A stretch of 64,000 nucleotides of DNA from Microbacterium sp. LWS13-1.2 (GCF_040144835.1 NZ_CP151632.1:930001-994000); one strand, 5' to 3'. Shown: positions 18,829 to 32,932, numbered from the stretch's first letter. Numbers and translations are program-made. The notes: a model not told the origin generated them from the letters alone.

Positions 18829-21023
18829 CAGCGCTCGGCCTCGTCGGTGTCTGCGTTCGCCTCCGCATCGGCGCTTGCGTCGGCTTCGTGCCGCGGCTCG
18901 TCGACGCCGGCCTCCTCGAGGATCTCGGCGACCTCGTCGGCGACCGAGAGCTCCTCCTGAGGGCTCAGCTCGGACTCGGGTTCGGCAGCGACCTCTGGCT
19001 CGAATTCATCGTCGGCCTCGGGCTCGGGCTCGGATTCCAGCTCGTGCTCGGATTCGTCGAGAGCGTCGACCTCGTCGGACGACTCGTCCTCGGCCTCGTC
19101 TTCGGGCTCATCGAGATCCACGATCTCGTCGAACGACTCGTCCTCGGCCTCGTCTTCCGCGTCATCGAGATCCACGACCTCGTCGAACGACTCGTCCTCG
19201 TCGTCCTCCTCGAGGACTTCTTCTACGAGCACCGTCTCGAGATCGCCGAGACCGGTCGCCGCATCGATCGCCTCTCCGGCGACGACGGCACGACGGTGCC
19301 ACTGCGCAGCCTCGTCGGTGCGACCGAGCTCTTCGAGCACCGCGGCTCGCGCGGCGAACAGGCCCGGACTCCATTCGAAGGCGCGATCGGGGTCGAGTTC
19401 GGGGATGTCGAGCTCCTGGAGAGCGCGCTCGGGCTCGCCGAGGTCGAGACGAGCGCCTGACATCGCGATCGCCAGCTCCACGCGGACGGGAGTGTCCAAC
19501 GTGGCGCGGTCGACGGAGCGGCCCACCTCGAGGGCACGATCGGCGCGCCCGACGCCGCGCTCGCTGTCGACCATGAGTGCGATCTGGTCGTCGCGGCCGG
19601 AAATGCGCCGGTAGGTGCGCAGCTCGCGCAGAGCGAGGGCGAAGTCGCCGGTCGCGTAGGCGGTGATCGCGAGGGTCTCGCGCACGACCGCGATGCGCCC
19701 GGCCCGGCGGGATGCCGACAGCGCGTGCTGGTGCGCCAGCGCGGGATCCTCGTCGATGAGCTCCGATGCCATCGCAAGGTGGCGCGCGACTTCGTCGGCG
19801 TTCTCCTTGCTCAGCGTCTTCAGCTCGTTGCGCGCCGCCGGCGGCAGGTCGCGCGCGGTGACGTCATCGGGGATGAACGGGTCGTCGTGCCGCGGACGGA
19901 CCGGTCGGATCTCACCCTCGCGGACCTCGCGATCGGGGCGGTTCGCCCCGCCGCGGGTCGGGCGAGCGCTGCGCTCGTACGGCTTGCGGTCGCCGCCATC
20001 GCGCGGGGTGTAGGAACGCTCACCGTCACGGGGAGCGTAGGGGCGGTCGCCGTCGCGCTTCTGGTACGGCTTACGGTCTCCGCCATCGCGGGGGACGTAG
20101 GGGCGGTCGCCGTCGCGCTTCTGGTACGGCTTACGGTCTCCCCCGTCGCGCGGCGTGTAGGAACGCTCACTGTCACGAGGTGCGTAGGGGCGGTCACCGT
20201 CGCGCTTCTGGTACCGCTTACGGTCTCCCCCGTCGCGCGGCGTGTAGGAACGCTCACTGTCACGAGGTGCGTAGGGGCGGTCGCCGTCGCGCTTCTGATA
20301 AGGCTTGCGGTCACCGCCATCACGCGGGGTGTAAGAACGCTCGCCATCCCGAGGAGCGTACGGACGGTCACCGTCACGCCTCTGATACGGCTTACGGTCG
20401 CCATCGCGGGGAGCGTAGGGGCGGTCCCCCTCGCGCTTCTGGTAGGGCTTGCGGTCCCCGGCATCACGCGGCGGGTACGAACGCGCGCCGTCACGGGGAG
20501 CGTACGGGCGGTCGCCGTCACGCTTCTGATACGGGTTACGGTCGCCATCACGAGCTGCGTAGGGACGATCACCCTCACGCTTCTGATACGGCCTCCGGTC
20601 GCCATCACGAGCTGCGTAGGGACGATCACCCTCACGCTTCTGATACGGCTTACGGTCGCCATCACGAGCTGCGTAGGGACGATCACCCTCACGCTTCTGA
20701 TACGGCCTCCGGTCGCCATCACGAGCTGCGTAGGGACGATCACCCTCACGCTTCTGATACGGCTTACGGTCGCCATCGCGAGCTGCGTAGGGACGGTCAC
20801 CCTCACGCTTCTGGTACGGCTTACGGTCGCCATCGCGAGCTGCGGACGGGCGATCACCCTCGCGCTTCTGGTACGGCTTCCGGTCGCCGTCTCGTTTCTG
20901 GTACGGCTTCCGGTCGCCGTCTCGTTTCTGGTACGGCTTGCGGTCGGCTCGTGCCGGCGACTGCTTCCCGTCGGATCGTTCGCTCGGCGCGCGTCTGTCG
21001 TCGCGCGGCTCCTGCTCTGCCAT
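18828..21023 (-). CDS. Repeat-rich protein: basic tandem repeats, TPR-like core, acidic repeat tail
   Basis: The protein has 731 residues in three zones. Residues ~24-350 are tandem units around GDRKPYQKREGDRPYAARD, highly charged and Gly/Tyr/Pro containing, so probably disordered. Residues ~385-610 contain TPR-like helical pairs (LAITAYATGDFALALRELRT; ALEVGRSVDRATL). Residues ~615-731 are very acidic, with three repeats of the type EDESFDEIVDLDEPEDEA. The ATG has AGGAGG eight bases upstream. It is first in the operon leading to tlyA-nadK-recN and lies just downstream of the rrn terminator. Related actinobacterial proteins are annotated only as TPR proteins. RNA or ribosome association is an inference from the RGG-like basic tract. 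Confidence 0.85.
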   Translation of the reverse strand: MAEQEPRDDRRAPSERSDGKQSPARADRKPYQKRDGDRKPYQKRDGDRKPYQKREGDRPSAARDGDRKPYQKREGDRPYAARDGDRKPYQKREGDRPYAARDGDRRPYQKREGDRPYAARDGDRKPYQKREGDRPYAARDGDRRPYQKREGDRPYAARDGDRNPYQKRDGDRPYAPRDGARSYPPRDAGDRKPYQKREGDRPYAPRDGDRKPYQRRDGDRPYAPRDGERSYTPRDGGDRKPYQKRDGDRPYAPRDSERSYTPRDGGDRKRYQKRDGDRPYAPRDSERSYTPRDGGDRKPYQKRDGDRPYVPRDGGDRKPYQKRDGDRPYAPRDGERSYTPRDGGDRKPYERSARPTRGGANRPDREVREGEIRPVRPRHDDPFIPDDVTARDLPPAARNELKTLSKENADEVARHLAMASELIDEDPALAHQHALSASRRAGRIAVVRETLAITAYATGDFALALRELRTYRRISGRDDQIALMVDSERGVGRADRALEVGRSVDRATLDTPVRVELAIAMSGARLDLGEPERALQELDIPELDPDRAFEWSPGLFAARAAVLEELGRTDEAAQWHRRAVVAGEAIDAATGLGDLETVLVEEVLEEDDEDESFDEVVDLDDAEDEAEDESFDEIVDLDEPEDEAEDESSDEVDALDESEHELESEPEPEADDEFEPEVAAEPESELSPQEELSVADEVAEILEEAGVDEPRHEADASADAEANADTDEAER
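19976..20955 (-). repeat. 57-bp coding tandem repeat array, about 13 units with 87-bp variants
   Basis: This array encodes the basic N-terminal repeats. The basic unit is 57 bp (19 codons). Several units toward the C-terminal side of the array carry an extra 30 bp encoding ERSYTPRDGG-like sequence. Between ~20535 and 20800 successive units are nearly identical at DNA level and alternate between CTTACGG and CCTCCGG (Lys/Arg), which gives a 114-bp higher-order period. That homogeneity suggests recent slippage or unequal exchange. Confidence 0.9.
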
Positions 21024-21073
21024 TCTTCGATCCTCCTGGATGCGGTCTGCGTCGGCAATCCACCCTGTTAACG

Positions 21074-21107
21074 CGCAATGGCCACCCCATCAGGGGTGGC
21101 CATTGCG
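21074..21107 (-). terminator. rrn operon terminator
   Basis: A perfect 15-bp stem, CGCAATGGCCACCCC with GGGGTGGCCATTGCG, encloses the four-base loop ATCA on the plus strand. It lies about 12 bases downstream of the 5S rRNA 3' end and upstream of the repeat-protein gene. The position and stability fit an intrinsic terminator of the rRNA transcript. Confidence 0.85.
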
Positions 21108-21118
21108 TGAATGGGTGT

Positions 21119-21235
21119 CCGGCGGTGTCCTACTCTCCCACAGGGTCCCCCCTGCAGTACCATCGGCGCTGAGAGGCTTAGCTTCCGGGTTCGGAATGTG
21201 ACCGGGCGTTTCCCTCTCGCTATGGCCGCCGAAAC
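21119..21235 (-). rRNA. rrf: 5S ribosomal RNA
   Basis: Read on the minus strand, the ~117-base sequence starts near GGCGGCCATAGCGAGAGGG. It contains CGCCCGGTCACATTCCGAAC and ends in GGAGAGTAGGACACCGCC, the canonical actinobacterial 5S sequence with pairing ends. It is the last gene of the 16S-23S-5S operon. The ends are accurate to a few bases. Confidence 0.95.
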
Positions 21236-21334
21236 TCTCTTGATGTTTCAGTCTTCACAACGTGAAAAGCAATGTTTTGTTGTGTTCCCGACCGTACATC
21301 GGGAACCACTCAGTGGACGCAAGCACCATGAACG

Positions 21335-26417
<5,083 letters not shown>

Positions 26418-26655
26418 AAATGAATACTGCAACCCACCCCGGAAAAAGGGACAAGAAGCAGCGAGTTCAACCATGACCAAAAACGAATATCAAACTGACA
26501 TCCATGAATTGATCCAAAAAGGACCCCCACCAACCAAACAAATGGTCAGCGAGGATACAAAAATTGGCATTTGACAAGTGCACGCTGTTGAGTTCTCAAA
26601 GATCGGACGCACCAACGTTCCGGTCTCTCAACCTTCGCCGCTGGGCAACTTCACT
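26418..26655 (-). ncRNA. rrn operon leader with boxA-like element
   Basis: This ~240-base transcribed leader separates the promoter from 16S. At 26591-26601 the minus strand has CTTTGAGAACT, the same element as in the ITS. Next comes GCACTTGTCAAATGCCAATT, resembling the boxC/processing part of actinobacterial rrn leaders. I see no protein-coding gene. Its role is probably antitermination and RNase III processing. Confidence 0.65.
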
Positions 26656-26683
26656 ATCTTACACACGCCGTTTCGCCTGTCAA
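26656..26683 (-). promoter_or_regulatory. rrn promoter
   Basis: On the minus strand TTGACA (26683-26678) and TAAGAT (26661-26656) are separated by 16 bases, a near-consensus sigma-70 promoter driving the rRNA operon. A weaker upstream candidate, TGGTGA-N17-TAGGAT, lies at 26751-26779 and may be an additional promoter. The remaining sequence up to dapD (26690-26982) contains no gene that I can support. Confidence 0.8.
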
Positions 26684-26982
26684 ACCGACGCAGCGAGGCA
26701 CAAGACCCCACCACACCGCCGACCGACGCACACGAGAGTGGAAGAAACCCATCCTAATCCGAAACCGGCATACTCACCAGGAGCAGTTCAGATGGGGTGG
26801 TTCACTGCTTGAGGGGAGCCAGGCCTTCCGGCCTTCCGCTCTACCCTTTGGGGCGAACAAGTAATACTTTACGTGCGACCTGGCCACCCGTCGAATCCAG
26901 CCCACACCCCGGGCGTGTCGCACCCCCGCATCCGCGGAAACACGCGGGAACCGGGCCGGGCCGGCCGCGCTAGCGTGGAGGC

Positions 26983-27939
26983 ATGACCGAAGAACGATGG
27001 GTGTGGGGCGTGGGCCTCGCGACGACCGCCGAAGACGGAACCGTGCTCGACACGTGGTTCCCCTCCCCCTCCGCGGGACGGATCCCGCTCGGGTTCGATC
27101 CGCAGCTGGCGCCGGATCAGCTCGACCACCTCGCGGTGGCCGACCCCCGTCGCGCCGTCTCCGTCGACGTCGTCGCGGTCGAGGCGGACCTCGACGCCCC
27201 GCCCTCGTCGACACCGGACGCGTATCTCCGTCTTCACGCGCTCTCGCATCTGCTCGTGCGTCCCAATGAGGTGAATCTCGACGGTGTGTTCGCGCACCTG
27301 CCGAACGTCGCCTGGACCACCGCCGGTCCGATTCATCCCGACACGCTGACCAGGCTTCGCCCTTATCTCGCGCGCGACGGGATCCAGGTGCAGGGTCTCG
27401 ACAAGTTTCCGCGCCTGCTCGACTACGTCACGCCCCCGGGCGTGCGGATCGCCGACGCCTCGCGCGTGCGCCTGGGCGCCTACCTCTCACCGGGCACGAC
27501 GGTCATGCACGAAGGGTTCGTCAACTTCAACGCCGGCACGCTCGGACAGAGTATGGTCGAGGGCCGCATCTCGCAGGGCGTCGTCGTCGGCGACGGCAGC
27601 GACATCGGCGGCGGCGCGTCGATCATGGGCACCCTGTCCGGCGGGGGAACGCACAGGGTCTCGGTCGGTGCGCGGACGCTGCTCGGCGCGAACGCCGGCA
27701 TCGGCATCTCACTGGGCGACGACTGCGTGGTCGAGGCGGGCCTCTACGTCACCGCCGGCACCAAGGTGGTGCTTGCGGACGAGCCGGGTCGCGCGGACGG
27801 CTCGCCCACGACGGTCAAGGGCGCCCAGCTGTCGGGGGTGGCCGGGCTGCTGTTCCGTCGCAACTCGCTGACGGGTGCCGTCGAGGCGGTCCGGCGTGCG
27901 GGCGTCGGCGTGACACTCAACGAGGCGCTGCACGCCTGA
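26983..27939 (+). CDS. dapD: Tetrahydrodipicolinate N-succinyltransferase (actinobacterial type)
   Basis: DapD transfers succinyl from succinyl-CoA to tetrahydrodipicolinate in the succinylase branch of diaminopimelate/lysine synthesis. The protein has 318 residues. The N-terminal half is the actinobacterial-type domain. The C-terminal half is a left-handed beta-helix of hexapeptide repeats ([58 protein letters not shown]). TAGCGT lies exactly six bases before the ATG, a leaderless promoter geometry; the intervening GGAGGC is too close to act as a normal ribosome site. It is divergent from the rrn operon. Confidence 0.96.
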   Translation: MTEERWVWGVGLATTAEDGTVLDTWFPSPSAGRIPLGFDPQLAPDQLDHLAVADPRRAVSVDVVAVEADLDAPPSSTPDAYLRLHALSHLLVRPNEVNLDGVFAHLPNVAWTTAGPIHPDTLTRLRPYLARDGIQVQGLDKFPRLLDYVTPPGVRIADASRVRLGAYLSPGTTVMHEGFVNFNAGTLGQSMVEGRISQGVVVGDGSDIGGGASIMGTLSGGGTHRVSVGARTLLGANAGIGISLGDDCVVEAGLYVTAGTKVVLADEPGRADGSPTTVKGAQLSGVAGLLFRRNSLTGAVEAVRRAGVGVTLNEALHA

Positions 27940-27993
27940 CATCAGCCGGCCGGCCGCATCGCCGACGTGGGAGGTGAGGCCGGTCGTACGAGA

Positions 27994-28563
27994 TCAGCGG
28001 CGGATCGCGTTGATCGCCAGGTTGAGCACGCGCTGGCGCTGAGCCTCGTCGTCGAACGAGGCGACGGCTGCGACCCCTGAAACGAGCTTGACGACGTCGC
28101 CGATGGAGATGTCGGGATCGACGTCGCCGGCCGTCTGTGCGCGCTCAAGCAGCGGCTCACCGGCCGACAGCATGATCGTCCGACACTCGGCGAGCACCGG
28201 AGACCGGCGGTTCAGTCCGTCCAGCAGCGCGTGCTTCGTGCCGACGTACGTCACGAAGCGGTCGAGCCAGGCGCGCAGCGCATCCCAGGGCTCGAGGTCG
28301 GCGACCTCATCGGCGGCGCGCGCGAGCGCATCGACTTCGCCGAGGTAGAGCGTCTCGATCAGGTCGTCGCGGGTCGGGAAGTTGCGGTAGAGCGTGCCGA
28401 TGCCGACCCCGGCGCGACGCGCGATGTCTTCCAGGGACGCGGCCGAGCCCTCCTCGGCGAACGCCTCGCGCCCGGCGGCGACCAGGGCGTCGAAGTTGCG
28501 CGCGGCGTCGGCCCGCTGGGGACGGCGCGCATCCAGCGCGGATACCCGCTCGACGACCGACAT
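27994..28563 (-). CDS. TetR-family transcriptional regulator
   Basis: The protein has 189 residues. The N-terminal helix-turn-helix is typical of TetR: AFAEEGSAASLEDIARRAGV followed by GIGTLYRNFPTRDDLIETLY. The C-terminal ligand domain is helical (WDALRAWLDRFVTYVGTKHALL). It is divergent from an MFS exporter, and the shared 183-bp region holds two identical-pattern inverted repeats. It is therefore probably the local repressor of that exporter. ATG at 28563 is preceded by GAGG eight bases upstream; the longer start lacks a site. Confidence 0.92.
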   Translation of the reverse strand: MSVVERVSALDARRPQRADAARNFDALVAAGREAFAEEGSAASLEDIARRAGVGIGTLYRNFPTRDDLIETLYLGEVDALARAADEVADLEPWDALRAWLDRFVTYVGTKHALLDGLNRRSPVLAECRTIMLSAGEPLLERAQTAGDVDPDISIGDVVKLVSGVAAVASFDDEAQRQRVLNLAINAIRR

Positions 28564-28632
28564 TCCGACGACCTCCCGTGGTGCTGCTGACTGCGACCGC
28601 CGAGACGGTTGCATATCCGTACGAAGTGGTGG

Positions 28633-28682
28633 TTGCGAAACGGAGGGGCCCTCCGCTAATCTCTAAGCGGAGGCTTCCTCCG
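28633..28682 (+). promoter_or_regulatory. MFS exporter promoter with two TetR-type operators
   Basis: TTGCGA (28633-28638) and TAATCT (28657-28662) with an 18-base spacer form a plausible promoter for the MFS gene. The spacer contains the inverted repeat CGGAGG-GGC-CCTCCG (28641-28655). A second copy, CGGAGG-CTT-CCTCCG, lies at 28668-28682 around the expected transcription start. Centres are 27 bp apart. Binding of the adjacent TetR protein would block the promoter; this is inferred. Confidence 0.75.
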
Positions 28683-28746
28683 TTCGGAGACCTACCTCCA
28701 CTCTACTCCGCATTCATCGGATCCGCACCCATCGGAAGGCCCGTCG

Positions 28747-30192
28747 ATGCCCGCCATCCCCTTCACTCCTCGCGCAGCGTTCGCGGCGATCGCTCTCAGC
28801 GTCGCCTCGCTCGCGCTGCTGCAGAACCTCGTCATTCCCGTCATCCCGTTGATCGCCGCCGACTTCGGCGTGACGGCGGATGCGGCATCCTGGACCAACA
28901 CCTCGTGGCTCATCGCCGCCGCTGTGGCCACTCCCCTCCTCGGCCGGATCGGCGACCTGCGCGGCCGCCGCAACACGTTCCTCGCCGTCCTGGGCGTGGT
29001 CGCTATCGGCGACATCGTTGCATCGTTCGCGCCGAACCTGCAGATCCTGATCCTTGCCCGCGTCCTGCAGGGAATCGGCGGCGCGCTCTTCCCGCTCGCC
29101 TTCGGCCTGCTGCGCGATGTGATGCCCCGCCACCAGCTCACCGGCGCGATCGGCGCCACGAGTGCGATCATCGGCATCGGCGGCGCGGCGGGCAGCGTCC
29201 TCGCCGGTCCTCTCGCCGAGCTGCTGGGCTGGCAGGGCATCTTCGCGGTGCCGTTCGTCGCCGCCGTGGCCGGGATCGCGCTGACCGCGATGCTCGTGCC
29301 GCCGGCGGGGCTGCGCGCCACGGGAAGCGTCAACGTCGTCTCGGCAGTCCTGCTCTCGGGCTGGCTCATCGCGCTGCTGGTTCCGCTCAGCTCGGGAGCC
29401 CGCTGGGGCTGGACCTCCCCGCTCACACTCGGCATGTTCGCTGCGGCGACGGTGCTCGTCGTCGCCTGGGTCGTCGCGGAGCTGCGCTCCGACAACCCTC
29501 TCGTGGATCTGCGCCTGATGGCGACGCGCGCCATCTGGCCGGTCAACACCGCCGCACTCCTCATCGGCGCTGCCGCCTTCGGATTCTGGGGCTACCTGCC
29601 CCAGTTCCTCGAGACGCCCGCCGACTCAGGATGGGGCCTCGGGCTCGGGGTGCAAGCGGCAGGACTCGCGCTGCTCCCGCTCCTCATCGGCATGTCGAGC
29701 GTCGGCTTCGCCACGGGAGCGATCGCACGCGTCATCCCGCTCCGACTCATGATGGCGCTCGGCGCGCTGCTCATGGCGGGTGGCGTGGTGTTCGCCGTTT
29801 TCGACCACGAGACGGTCCTGACCCTCGCCATCGCGGGCGGCGTGTTCGGGCTCGGCATCGGGCTCGCCTATGCCTCCACCGCGAGCATCATCGTCGAGAG
29901 CGTGCCGGCGGACCGCACCGGTATCGCGACCGGCGTCAACGCCAACCTCCGCACCATCGGATCGGCGATCGGCTCGGCCTTCACGACAGCGATCGTGTTC
30001 GGCTCGGTCGCCCCCGGCGGATCCCCCGCCGTCGACGGATACGCCGTCGCGTGGCTGACCCTCGCCGCCGGCGCCGTGGTCGCTGCGGTCATCGTGCTGC
30101 TCGTCCGGCCGCGTCGATCGACGGATGCCGCGACCACGCCCTCCGACGAGGAGAGAGCAGACGTGCCCGCCGCCCTCGCCGAGATCGCCTGA
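28747..30192 (+). CDS. MFS drug exporter, DHA2-like family
   Basis: The protein has 481 residues with about 14 predicted transmembrane helices. GRIGDLRGRRNTF is motif A, and LARVLQGIGGALFPLAFGL is the antiporter motif region. GAAGSVLAGPLAELLGWQGIF matches motif C of proton-driven drug exporters. It is expected in the cytoplasmic membrane as a proton antiporter; the substrate is unknown. Its promoter carries two operators likely bound by the divergent TetR protein, so it is probably drug-inducible. Confidence 0.92.
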   Translation: MPAIPFTPRAAFAAIALSVASLALLQNLVIPVIPLIAADFGVTADAASWTNTSWLIAAAVATPLLGRIGDLRGRRNTFLAVLGVVAIGDIVASFAPNLQILILARVLQGIGGALFPLAFGLLRDVMPRHQLTGAIGATSAIIGIGGAAGSVLAGPLAELLGWQGIFAVPFVAAVAGIALTAMLVPPAGLRATGSVNVVSAVLLSGWLIALLVPLSSGARWGWTSPLTLGMFAAATVLVVAWVVAELRSDNPLVDLRLMATRAIWPVNTAALLIGAAAFGFWGYLPQFLETPADSGWGLGLGVQAAGLALLPLLIGMSSVGFATGAIARVIPLRLMMALGALLMAGGVVFAVFDHETVLTLAIAGGVFGLGIGLAYASTASIIVESVPADRTGIATGVNANLRTIGSAIGSAFTTAIVFGSVAPGGSPAVDGYAVAWLTLAAGAVVAAVIVLLVRPRRSTDAATTPSDEERADVPAALAEIA

Positions 30193-30210
30193 CCGCCGGG
30201 CGACTCGAAT

Positions 30211-30246
30211 GACGGATGCCGTGCCCCTCGGGGCGCGGCATCCTCG
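30211..30246. terminator. Hairpin terminator between the MFS gene and gltA
   Basis: GGATGCCGTGCCCC (from 30214) pairs with GGGGCGCGGCATCC (to 30243) around a two-base loop, with one mismatch region. The convergent genes on each side could both use it. The outer arms are again GGATGCCG and CGGCATCC. Confidence 0.7.
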
Positions 30247-30292
30247 TTCTGCCGTCGATCACGCGGTGGAGCGCTCGTCGACGCAGGCCGGG

Positions 30293-31591
30293 TCAGGACA
30301 GACCCGGGTAGCTCCGCTCCTCGGCGCCGACGTACAGCTGCTGCGGGCGGCCGATCTTGGTCTGCGGGTCGCCGGCGGCCTCGCGCCACTGCGCGAGCCA
30401 GCCGGGCAGGCGCCCGATGGCGAACAGCACCGTGAACATCCGGGTCGGGAACCCCATCGCCTTGTAGATCACGCCGGTGTAGAAGTCGACGTTCGGATAC
30501 AGCCGGCGGTCCTGGAAGTACGCGTCGTTGAGAGCGATCTCTTCGAGCTCCTTGGCGAGATCGAGCAGCGGGTCGCTGACGCCGAGAGCGTTCAGCACCT
30601 CGTCGGCCGACTCCTTCACGAGCTTGGCGCGCGGGTCGTAGTTCTTGTAGACGCGGTGTCCGAAGCCCATGAGCTTCACGCCGTCTTCCTTGTTCTTCAC
30701 GCGCTCGACGAAGCGCTGGACGCTCTCACCGGAGTCGCGGATGCGCCCGAGCATGTCGAGCACGGCTTCGTTCGCGCCGCCGTGCAGCGGCCCGTAGAGC
30801 GCGTTGATGCCGGCCGAGATCGACGAGAACTGGTTCGCGCCGGTCGAGCCGACCAGGCGCACCGTCGACGTCGAGGCGTTCTGCTCGTGGTCCTCGTGAA
30901 GGATCAGCAGTCGCTCGAGCGCACGGGACATCACCGGGTCGACCTCGTAGACCTCGGACAGCACGCCGAAGTTCAGCTTGAGGAAGTTGTCGACGAAGCC
31001 GAGCGAGTTATCGGGGTACAGGAACGCCTGGCCGATGCTCTTCTTGTGCGCGTACGCCGCGATGACGGGCAGCTTCGCCAGCATGCGGATCGTGTTGAGC
31101 TCGACGTGCTCGGGGTTGTTGGGGTCGGACTGGTGCTCGTAGTACGTCGAGAGCGCCGACACCGCCGAGGAGAGCACCGACATGGGGTGCGCGGTGTGCG
31201 GAAGCGCGGAGAAGAATCGCTTCAGGTCTTCGTGCAGCAGCGTGTGCCGACGGATCTTCTCGTCGAACTCCCCCAGCTCGTCGGCGGAGGGGAGCTCGCC
31301 GTAGATGAGCAGCCACGCCACCTCGAGGTAGGTGCTGTTCTTCGCCAGCTGCTCGATCGGGTAGCCGCGATAGCGCAGCACGCCCTGGTCGCCGTCGATG
31401 TAGGTGATCGCCGACTTGGTCGCCGCGGTGTTCACGAAACCGTAGTCGAGAGCCGTGTAGCCGGTCTGGCGGGTGAGGGTGGAGAGGTCCACGCTCGGCG
31501 AGCCGTCGGTGCCCCGCAGGAGCGGGAACTCGGCGGACGTATCACCGATCGTGAGGGTGGCCTTCTCCTGCTGGGTGCCCGCGTCGCTCAC
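30293..31591 (-). CDS. gltA: Citrate synthase
   Basis: Citrate synthase condenses acetyl-CoA and oxaloacetate in the TCA cycle. The catalytic triad is visible: His in GPLHGGANEAV, His in MGFGHRVYKNYDPRA, and Asp in YPNVDFYTGVIY. The N-terminal ~45 residues form the small domain typical of type II hexameric enzymes. GTG at 31591 is chosen because GAGGAGG lies just upstream. The protein has 432 residues. A TAGGCT -10 candidate sits at 31713-31718. Confidence 0.97.
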   Translation of the reverse strand: MSDAGTQQEKATLTIGDTSAEFPLLRGTDGSPSVDLSTLTRQTGYTALDYGFVNTAATKSAITYIDGDQGVLRYRGYPIEQLAKNSTYLEVAWLLIYGELPSADELGEFDEKIRRHTLLHEDLKRFFSALPHTAHPMSVLSSAVSALSTYYEHQSDPNNPEHVELNTIRMLAKLPVIAAYAHKKSIGQAFLYPDNSLGFVDNFLKLNFGVLSEVYEVDPVMSRALERLLILHEDHEQNASTSTVRLVGSTGANQFSSISAGINALYGPLHGGANEAVLDMLGRIRDSGESVQRFVERVKNKEDGVKLMGFGHRVYKNYDPRAKLVKESADEVLNALGVSDPLLDLAKELEEIALNDAYFQDRRLYPNVDFYTGVIYKAMGFPTRMFTVLFAIGRLPGWLAQWREAAGDPQTKIGRPQQLYVGAEERSYPGLS

Positions 31592-31687
31592 GGCGCCTCC
31601 TCGCGATTTCTGGTCGTACCGGGGGTGTCGTCCGGTCCTGAGCGACACCGTGGGGCGGTCTGCGTCAGAACGGAGGGGCGGGACGGG

Positions 31688-31766
31688 GGATGCCGCGTCG
31701 CCGCGTTCTTACAGCCTAGTCCGCCGCTGCGCCTACTGCTGACACAGCCAAAGGGACGCGGCATCC
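31688..31766. repeat. Widely spaced 12-bp inverted repeat between gltA and dapC
   Basis: GGATGCCGCGTC at 31688-31699 and its exact complement GACGCGGCATCC at 31755-31766 flank 55 bases containing the gltA -10 candidate. It may act as a terminator for dapC, whose stop lies at 31780. The wide spacing makes a simple terminator less certain. It is another paired GGATGCC occurrence. Confidence 0.5.
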
Positions 31767-31779
31767 GATGGAGGAATCC

Positions 31780-32931
31780 TCAGCCAGGGGCGACGGTGCG
31801 CACGTTGTCGCTGCGGTGAATGGACGCCGACGCGCGCAGGCGCTCGGCGGCCGCGGCGATGCGGTCGTCGGTCGCGGTGAGCGACAGCCGGATGTGCTGC
31901 GGGAAGTGCACGCCGTAGAAATGGCCGGGACCCGCGAGGATGCCGAGGTCGGCGAGTCGGTCGATGCTCTCCCACGCATCACGGCCCTCGGTCGCCCACA
32001 GGTACAGGCCCGCCTCGCTCGCGTCGATGCGGAAGCCGGCCGCTTCGACGGCGGGCCGCAGGATCTCGCGCCGGCGACGGTAGAGCTCCTTCTGCGCCGC
32101 GACGTGGACGTCATCCGTGAGGGCGGCGACCATCGCCGCCTGCACCGGCAGCGGCAGCATGAGGCCGAGATGCTTGCGTGCCGTGAGCAGACGAGCGACG
32201 ACGGAGGGATCGCCGGCGAGGAATGCCGCCCGGTACCCGGCGAGGTTCGACTGCTTGCTGAGCGAGTACACCGACAGGATGCCGCGCAGGTCGCCGGCGA
32301 TGACCCGGGGATCGAGCACCGACGGCACCGGCTCGCGATCCCAGGGGGCGTCCCAGCCGAGCTCGGCATAGCACTCGTCGGACGCGAGCACGGCGCCCAG
32401 CTCCCGCGCTCGTGCGACCGCAGCACGCAGGGCGTCGACGTCGAGCACGCGGCCGTCCGGATTCCCGGGCGAGTTCACCCACACCAGGCGCGTTCCCTCC
32501 GGCCACTCCGCCGGGTCGTCGGACGCGACCGGCGTGGCGCCGACGAGGCGCGCCCCCACCTCGTACGTGGGGTAGGCGGCGCGGGGATGGACCACGATGT
32601 CGCCGGGGCCGAGGCCGAGCAGCAACGGCAGCAGCGCGACCAGCTCCTTCGAGCCGACGGTGGGAAGGACGTTGGCGGGCGTGAGGCCCGCAACTCCGCG
32701 GCGGCGGTCGTACCACTCGGCGATTGCTGCGCGCAGCGACGCCGTGCCGACGGTCTGCGGGTAGGCGTGCGCGTCGGTCGCCGCACGCAGCGCGTCGGCG
32801 ACGACCGAGGGCGTCGGGTCCACGGGCGACCCGATCGAGAGGTCGACGATGCCGTCGGGGTGCGAGCGCGCCTTCTGCGCGTACGGCGCGACGGCGTCCC
32901 AGGGGTAGTCCGCGAGGTCGGCTACCGCCAC
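31780..32931 (-). CDS. dapC: Succinyldiaminopimelate transaminase
   Basis: DapC is a fold-type I PLP aminotransferase that makes N-succinyl-L,L-diaminopimelate from the ketone and glutamate. The 383-residue protein has WVNSPGNPDGRVLD and SDECYAELGW, and the PLP lysine in SVYSLSKQSNLAGYRAAF. The GTG start lies two bases after the fdxA stop, with AGGA seven bases upstream. The fdxA-dapC pair is conserved in actinobacteria. Together with dapD it covers two steps of lysine synthesis in this window. Confidence 0.94.
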   Translation of the reverse strand: MAVADLADYPWDAVAPYAQKARSHPDGIVDLSIGSPVDPTPSVVADALRAATDAHAYPQTVGTASLRAAIAEWYDRRRGVAGLTPANVLPTVGSKELVALLPLLLGLGPGDIVVHPRAAYPTYEVGARLVGATPVASDDPAEWPEGTRLVWVNSPGNPDGRVLDVDALRAAVARARELGAVLASDECYAELGWDAPWDREPVPSVLDPRVIAGDLRGILSVYSLSKQSNLAGYRAAFLAGDPSVVARLLTARKHLGLMLPLPVQAAMVAALTDDVHVAAQKELYRRRREILRPAVEAAGFRIDASEAGLYLWATEGRDAWESIDRLADLGILAGPGHFYGVHFPQHIRLSLTATDDRIAAAAERLRASASIHRSDNVRTVAPG

Positions 32932-32932
32932 G

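Noticed and set aside
19976..20955. Regular repeats that could be taken for a CRISPR array
   Set aside because: Repeats are contiguous and in frame, with no unique spacers, and encode a protein tract. No cas genes are present.
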